This document shows, in pieces, positions 58,129-64,000 of a stretch of DNA of 64,000 bases. The notes under the pieces were generated by a model, which saw only the letters and a program-made list of their open reading frames with translations, had not been told where the DNA came from and ran no database searches. The DNA is from Lumnitzera littorea (Eukaryota > Streptophyta > Magnoliopsida > Myrtales > Combretaceae). The stretch is taken from positions 44,155,662 to 44,219,661 of the forward strand of contig JAMXBB010000011.1 of NCBI GenBank assembly GCA_024138015.1, written 5' to 3'. A program made the position numbers and the translations under genes. Each line of letters begins with the position of its first letter. Position 1 is the first letter of the stretch.

Positions 58129-60897
58129 CTAACACCTTAGAAAAACGGGGCAACATCCTAATGGCTAGCTAATACCCTAAATAAGAATAGAAAAGGGGAC
58201 AACACTCCAAGAGCTGGCTTGAACCCTAAGAGGAAAATGATGAAGGATTGAAGAACTAAAGTAAGGTAAGTAACCAGTTTCAAAAGACTCTTCAACTTAG
58301 AAAAGTATTTACAAAGAAACTGTTGAAAAACCATTTATGAACATTGAAAAGAGTAGGGATAGGCCCTATAGTTTGAAAAAATAGTTTGAAGGATGTTAAA
58401 AATCACAATTGGGGAAGAGTAACTTAAACTAAAGAATGATCACCTTAGGAAGGAAACGAATGACATGGATCAAAAGCTTGGCTATTCAAGTTGACATGGA
58501 TTTGACCAAAAAATTTTGTGACAAGCTTTTACTTTTTCTCTCTTCTTTTTTTTTTTTTTGTTTTTAAAAGTTTTGCCAATAGGTATAAATTCTTATTAAG
58601 GAACAATCTTATAACTACCCCCATCCTTAGTAATCGTGTGGAATTTCTTAATGCCCTTGACCCTAGGGCTTCTCTTAGCGCTTTTGTGATCTCAAGACAT
58701 TCCTTTCTTAAGGGAAAGGTAATTTACAATTAGTTTAGTCAAAGAGGTCCTCCTTACTAACTCTCAATTTAGATCCTACTCTCGACTTCAATTCCAAAAA
58801 TTATAATCTATTTTGTAAGTGATACTCTTTGATCAATCTGTTAGGTCTTTTTTGGTTTAACCTTATGAATTTAGGCTTTTGGTCTAAGGGTTTCAAAAAA
58901 GATTAATGAAAAGGCTTATTTTGATAGAAATACTTTTATTAATGTCAAGTGTACAAATCAAGAACCTTGGGGAAAAATTAGGACTACAGTTGTCCTAGTT
59001 TTAAGAGCAAATCTTAATAAAGATAAATTATCTTTCAAGATCAGAAGAGCTTTTATATTACAAGGACAGTATTGTGGTTAGAGAGACCTTATGTGATTTA
59101 GTATAGGTAAAAGAGGCTTCAGAGTATCAGTGTGGATATGGAAATTTGGGTTTCTTGGCTTAGGAGTGTGATTTAAGGCCTTATGTTTTCTAAGGCTAAT
59201 TGGGCATTGACTCCCGGCCCTTTAGTTTGTTTGGTTGCCCCTGTTGGGATGTGAAATATTTCTTAGGACTTTTCATCCTACACTTTCAAGCCCAATTCTT
59301 TGGCCTCTTTTAGGACTTTTCATCCTACACTTTCAAGCCCAATTCTTTGGCCTCTTTTCTTCTTCTTTTTTTAATTGCTTTGCTCCACTATCTCTTACTA
59401 TTCTCTCTTTTCTTTTGGCCCAAAGAGCGATTGTTCACTTTGATGAGTTTTTTCTTTTTAAATGATTCAATGTCCTAAATTCGTAAATTTCTAGTGTATG
59501 GGCTTAAGGTGCTTGAAAAGGAAATTGGCTCTTCTTCATTTCAAAGAAAAATAATTTATCAAAAATAAAAGTTGCTTTTGAATTAGTGTTACTTAAACAA
59601 GCATAAACCAATCTTACCCCTATCTTTTAATCAATGACCTTAACCTTCAAATTGCCCAATTATAGGGTGGTTCTTGACTGGGTTTGAATTTAGAAATTCT
59701 CTAAATATGTCCAATGGGGTGAACAACAAATGATTGTGTTTATGATTTAGAAATGAATGCCTAACTTCACTTTAATCTACGTATTACATTCAAAGTGAAC
59801 CTCCTTTAAGGAATGAGTTCAAAGTATTCTCATCATTATGTCGCTCAACTCTCAAAGTGTTTCAAGTTAGTATATAGGATATAACTTGCCTCTTCTTATC
59901 CTAAACTTTCAAAAAGTGAGTTGCCGGTTTTTTAAGGAAGAGTCTATTTTTTATTCACCCAAGATTAGGTTTTGCCCCCTAGTCTTTCAAATCATGCCCT
60001 AGTATTTGATTTTGTATTCTAGTTCCATTCATAATTAAGCTTGGCTTTCTAAACAGGTTAAGGGTTTCAGCTTGGCTTAGTAACTTTTAGGGGTTAAGGA
60101 TTGTGCTCAGGTTGGCTACCTTTATGGGCCGTGGTTCATGTTAGGATTGTCTAGCTAGCTTAGTAGCTTGTGTTTGGATAAGCCAGTTGGATGAACCCAA
60201 GGTTGGTGTTTAGGTTGAATGCCTAACCAAGCGGCTTATATTTGGGTAGGTTACTTGAATGGGCTTAAGGTTGGTGTTAGCCAAGTGTCTTATGTTTGGA
60301 TTAGATGGTGACAAAGGGCTCATGTTTGTTGAATGTGCTAAAGGGCTCATATTTGGGGTTGAATGGGCCAAGGAGCTCGTGTTTGGCTTGAATGGGACAA
60401 AGGGCTTGTATTTGGCTTACTTAATAGGTCGAAGGACCTCATGTGGTTTGAAAACTAAGTATTTGGGTTGGTTACTTGAGTGGGCTATAAGCTTAAGCTT
60501 GAGTTGGCTCCTTAGTCCCATAAGGATTTATAGCCATTGGTAACTTTTCTTTTCATTTTTTTGATTTTTGTTTTTTGTTTTTAGAGAGAGAAAGGTAAAG
60601 ATTTATTTTCAAAAAATAATTTACAAATTTTCAAAAGATAATTTACAAATAAGGATGTTGATTTTTGGGTTTCTATTTACAAGTCTTTGGTTTTTATATA
60701 CATTTCCCTAAATGAGATCGAATAGTGGTTCAATAAGTATTTATTGAAAGACTATTTACAAAGACGGGAATGTTAAAGAATGACGAACAATGAACTAAAG
60801 AGAGCTTTATTATTTTGAAAAAGGAAGAACAAAGTACAAAAACAAAGGCAAAGAACTTAGCATTTATTCTAGGCTTTTTAGATTTGAACTGCAAAAC
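58129..60897 (-). other. Noncoding internal region of element E
   Basis: 58500-59880 matches element C inverted (15940-17390). 59263-59357 is a perfect 47-bp tandem duplication (TTAGGACTTTTCATCCTACA start). 60050-60500 has loose ~45-bp repeats around GGGCTCATGTTTGG and GAATGGG.CAAAGGGCTT, which create the artefactual open frame 60259-60543. I see no protein similarity. Confidence 0.7.
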
Positions 60898-61116
60898 CTA
60901 CATTAAGTCTTGTATACAGGCCTTAAGGTCCTCTATCATCTCATAAGTATCCCCAATGACCTGTGCTAAAAGAGATCTTAAGGCTTGGTTGTGAGCTTCA
61001 AAACACTCGAGCTTTTCCTTCAGATAGACAATTTCATCTCTCAACACCTGCTCGTGAAACCTGGAGGTGTCTAATGGCCTATTGCTTACCTAATCATTCG
61101 TTTGGTTATTTGCCAT
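60898..61116 (-). pseudogene. Element E mini-ORF: short predicted coiled-coil protein
   Basis: ATG at 61116-61114, stop at 60900-60898: 72 codons with a TAG at codon 9 (probably from CAG, Gln). After the stop, residues such as FHEQVLRDEIVYLKEKLECF and EAHNQALRSLLAQV show Leu/Ile/Val heptad spacing with many charges, a likely coiled coil. It sits between the leader and the noncoding body, where A and B have ORF1, whose proteins also end in coiled coils. It may be what is left of ORF1. Role unknown. Confidence 0.5.
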
Positions 61117-62129
61117 CCTAAGTCTACACATTTTATGGACAAGAGTTAATCATTAATGCAATAAGAGAAAAACAAAACGTAGAAATATGCAGATATTAGG
61201 GTCATTTTAGGTTAATATATTACTCCTTAAATTGCAACCCTATTGTAATTTTCAAAAACTTGTTTGCAAAAAATCTTGAACAATCAATAGGGTTGCAATT
61301 TTCTTAAGGGTAGTATATTAACTCAAGCTTGGAGGGAAGTACATGTAATTAGGGTAGGTTCTAAAAGGTCCTTAAGCTCTGTGACCTCACTTGTTAAAGA
61401 ACACTTTCATTGGTCATATTGAGCTTAAGTAAGGTGACTTAATCAACCTCGAGCAGTTGTTACACCACAGCGCTCGAAGCCTATACAATGGCTCCTCTCT
61501 TAAGATTATATGATGTCCTGGGTTTGACCGTATCTACCCTGCATCTTTGATGCAACAAATGACTCCCTATATCCTAATGCGTATCATATGTAAGATAATA
61601 GTGCAGACAAAAAAACAAAAGCTAAGAGAATACAGAAGCTTTAGGTTTGTCTTTTCTTTTTCTATTTTGTAACAATGTCATCCTATTAGCCATTTGCTAA
61701 GCCTTGAAGAATGTATGCAAAAAAGGAGGGTTCTAGAGGTTCTTAAACTCTCTAACCTCATACGTTTCTTACAAAACAGTTCCTTGGTCACTTTAAAGTT
61801 TAAGTAGGGTAGCCTAATCGGCTCCGAACAATGGTTTCCCCACTACGCCTGGAACTTACACAATGGCTCCCTGCCTTAAGGTCTTAAGATGGCTTGGGTT
61901 TGACTGTAACTACCCTGTATCTTTGATGCAATAAGTGAACCCCCATGCCTTAGTGTATGCTATTTACAAAATAAATATGCTAATTAAAACAAATATATAC
62001 ACAAAATCAAAAACAAATAAACAAATGAATATACAAATAAATAAATAAACAAATAACTAAACAACATGAGTATTTTGAAAAGCAATTTTAATTTTGAAAT
62101 GTTTTTATGTGGTTAACCCATCACCAAAT
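61117..62129 (-). other. Leader of element E with a duplicated block
   Basis: 61340-61570 and 61716-61945 are diverged copies of one block (TTAAGTA.GGTRRCYTAATC, CAATGGCTCC, GGTTTGAC.GTA.CTACCCTG), which occurs once in the leader of A (12720-12940). 61960-62060 is A-rich simple sequence. Confidence 0.7.
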
Positions 62130-62147
62130 CCCTAGTAGATTCACCAA
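62130..62147 (-). other. Primer-binding site of element E
   Basis: The minus strand reads TGGTGAATCTACTAGGGA two bases after the LTR end. It differs from the PBS of A at two positions. Confidence 0.7.
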
Positions 62148-62149
62148 GC

Positions 62150-64000
62150 TGTTGAGCCTAGTTTTTCACCATCTTAGTTATTTTTATAAAATTAGGTCTT
62201 CTTTAAACTATTAGTACTAAACCTTACCTGTTTAATATCAATTCTCGACTAGGGTTTAAAGAAAACCGTTTTTAAAATTTGAAATGTATCAGAGTTACCA
62301 TTCGATCAGACTCGAGAAAAAGGGTTAAGTTATAACTAATTAGGTGGGTTGCTTATAATTTAGTTACTGGTCTATCAATTAAAAAACTAAATTATAAAAT
62401 GGTTTTATGAAAACTAAAGATTTAGGTTCGAAGGCTAATTCATTAAACTCTAAACGAGTACCACTTTTTAACTTCTCGAATTTAATTTCGCTTTTAAAAT
62501 ATACCATTTTTGAGTTTTTAAAACAACTAATTATGATACACACGACTAAATTGATCAATTTACATGAATATCTAAAAATGCAAAAAAAATTAAATTTTCC
62601 ATATTTTAAGTCGTCTTGTACTGATGTATGGGTGCCTATGTACTAGTTATTTTGGATCAGACTTCCGCTGTTCATTCACCAAAAATATAGTGGGTTGATT
62701 AATATTAATTTTTGAAAAACATACAGGTTTACGTGTTTTACACATTTTGAGTTCATTTAAAGAAAATTTTCTAATTAGTCTTAAATCGGATTTTATTCTT
62801 GAAAATTCTAAATGGTCTGAATTTTAAATGGATTCGTTTATTTTTATTTATTGTTTGAAAATTCAATTTTCTAAGTGATAAAAACGATTTTCATTAATTT
62901 TTATTTGATTATTATTATTTATTTATTATTTTATCTATTTCTATTATGTTAAATAGATAAATAAATAAAACTAAACTATTCTTCTTCTTTTTTATTTTTC
63001 CTTTTTTTTCGGTTTTTCTCTTTTTCTTTCTTTTCTTTGTTTTTTTCTTTCTTCTTTCTTCTCTTTTTTTTTTTTATTTTCTTTTGTACAATTACAAGAA
63101 TAGATAATAATAAATAATAATATTAGAAAAGAAAAAAAAATTACAAAAACAACTAAATAAAAACTAGGACAAGGGCCAGATGTAGACTTCCAATACAAGT
63201 CAGTTGATTCGAGTGCGGGTCAAGATTGGGTTAGATTTTAGAGCACAGGTCGGATGTGGGTCGTGGATTGAGTCATGCTTAACAAGTTAGAGAAGTGGTT
63301 TAAAGGGCGTATCGGTGGCCCAATCGACCAGGAAAGGGTGGTTTTGTGTATATTATATTGAACTTTAGGGAGTATTTTTATGCCACCATGTTTGGTGGCC
63401 GTCTGGTCGTAGTCACGATGGTGGTGCATGGTTTAAGTTGGTGAAGGTGCTCGATGGTAGGGTTGTGGTCATGTATGGCTATGGCAATGTGTTTGGATGG
63501 CTACCAAGGGTGGTTTGGTGTTATGGGTGTTTGTAAATTGGCTTGAGTGGTTGTCAAATTGGGATTATATGTAGTAGATTGTAGTGGGTCAAGAGAGTAT
63601 TCAGTTGAGAGTGAAAGAGTTGGTTCAGTTGGGTCGCATGCATGTGAGGGGGTGGCTCATATGGTTGTACGTGTAGCTGAGGAGGGTTTGTAAGTGGCTG
63701 TATGTTAGTGTGTTTGGGTTTGGATCTTTGCTGGTGGTTACATCTGCTGTGTTGGCTTAGGTTAAGGTACGACGTATTTGGCTTGAGCGAAGAGTAGTAG
63801 GTCGAGGGGGTACATTGGTTATGGTTCAGCGATGTATGAGTGAGAGTGCGGGTGCGTGAGTCTAGCTATGTACGATGTTACCTGCTGTACATATGGGATT
63901 GTAGGGGTCGTATATGAGTGGGTTTGGCCGAGAGAGAGGGTTAGTTCAAAGAGAAAGGGATCACTAGAGAGAGAGAGATTACCATGCAGAGAGGGAGGGA
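62150..64000 (-). repeat. Element E 5' LTR, runs past the window end
   Basis: Plus text starts TGTTGAGCCTAG next to the PBS. It matches the 3' LTR remnant up to about 63635 and then continues alone. U5 motif 62611-62673. Simple CT/AG tracts lie at 62980-63080 and near 63960. Open frames are unsupported. Confidence 0.82.

Larger units (their letters stand above)
52516..64000 (-). mobile_element. Element E: large pol-less Tat-derived retrotransposon (LARD-like)
   Basis: On the minus strand: 5' LTR (62150 to beyond the window), PBS, leader with a duplicated block, a 72-codon coiled-coil mini-ORF, a long noncoding region shared with C, tandem repeats, and a truncated 3' LTR (52516-54025). No gag, protease, RT, RNase H or integrase similarity exists anywhere in the ~8 kb of internal sequence that remains after removing solo LTR F3. 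Movement would have needed proteins from a relative such as A or B. Confidence 0.82.

Noticed and set aside
60259..60543. 94-codon Gly/Leu-rich open frame with internal repeats
   Set aside because: It follows loose ~45-bp DNA repeats in the noncoding body of element E; it is not conserved in C.
1..64000. A host gene, defence system or other new biological system
   Set aside because: Searching both strands by eye found only retrotransposon proteins; other open frames are short, overlap LTRs or repeats, and lack domain motifs.

Overview
This window is repeat-dominated intergenic DNA from a flowering plant. I recognise no host protein gene, rRNA or functional tRNA. Nearly all of it is LTR retrotransposons nested in one another and decayed by point mutation. 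The best evidence is a set of broken polyprotein regions of the Ty3/gypsy Tat/Ogre type. Each has an extra ORF upstream of gag, then gag, protease, reverse transcriptase, a canonical RNase H, a second 'archaeal-type' RNase H and integrase. They have unusual GGCGACTC/GGTGACTC primer-binding sites, TGTAGACACC-type LTRs and minisatellite-bearing 3' UTRs. The AT-rich composition and long LTRs fit plant pericentromeric or intergenic DNA. I cannot name the species.

Layout. (1) 1-15926: element A, minus strand, nearly complete; the outer end of its 3' LTR lies beyond the left edge. From right to left: 5' LTR 13177-15926, PBS 13156-13173, ORF1, gag, protease, a predicted intron (7807-8018), RT, two RNase H domains, integrase, a 3' UTR with about 13 copies of an ~81-bp repeat, PPT, and 3' LTR 1-2010. 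(2) 15927-22798: the 3' part of element C, plus strand, with no pol, an ~85-bp minisatellite, PPT and 3' LTR. A is inserted inside C. (3) 22799-~24228: leader, PBS and 5' LTR of minus-strand element D, into which C inserted. (4) ~24229-25250 and 43604-43763: pieces of an LTR-like sequence (G) split by element B. (5) 25251-43603: element B, plus strand, complete with both LTRs and full domain order. Its protease region is split by a 3.8-kb solo LTR (F1, 32538-36315) with perfect TAGTT target duplications. (6) 43764-48951: LTR remnants and a Tat-like leader. (7) 48952-52388: solo LTR F2, minus, with perfect GGTGT duplications. (8) 52516-64000: element E, minus strand, a large Tat-derived element with no gag or pol, keeping only a 72-codon coiled-coil mini-ORF, minisatellites, leader, PBS and LTRs. 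It is interrupted by solo LTR F3 (54771-58128).

These parts work as replication modules rather than host genes. LTRs carry promoters (TATA boxes are visible), PBS and PPT prime reverse transcription, and gag/pol make particle and enzymes. E and probably C would have needed proteins from relatives such as A or B. All copies appear dead: pol frames carry many stops, and key catalytic residues are changed (RT YVDD to YMDG and protease Asp to Asn in B; second RNase H Asp to Asn in A). I found no convincing new biological system. The most useful leads are the shared 3'-UTR minisatellite core, a tRNA-like block inside the LTRs, the predicted pol intron, and the coiled-coil mini-ORF kept by the pol-less element E.
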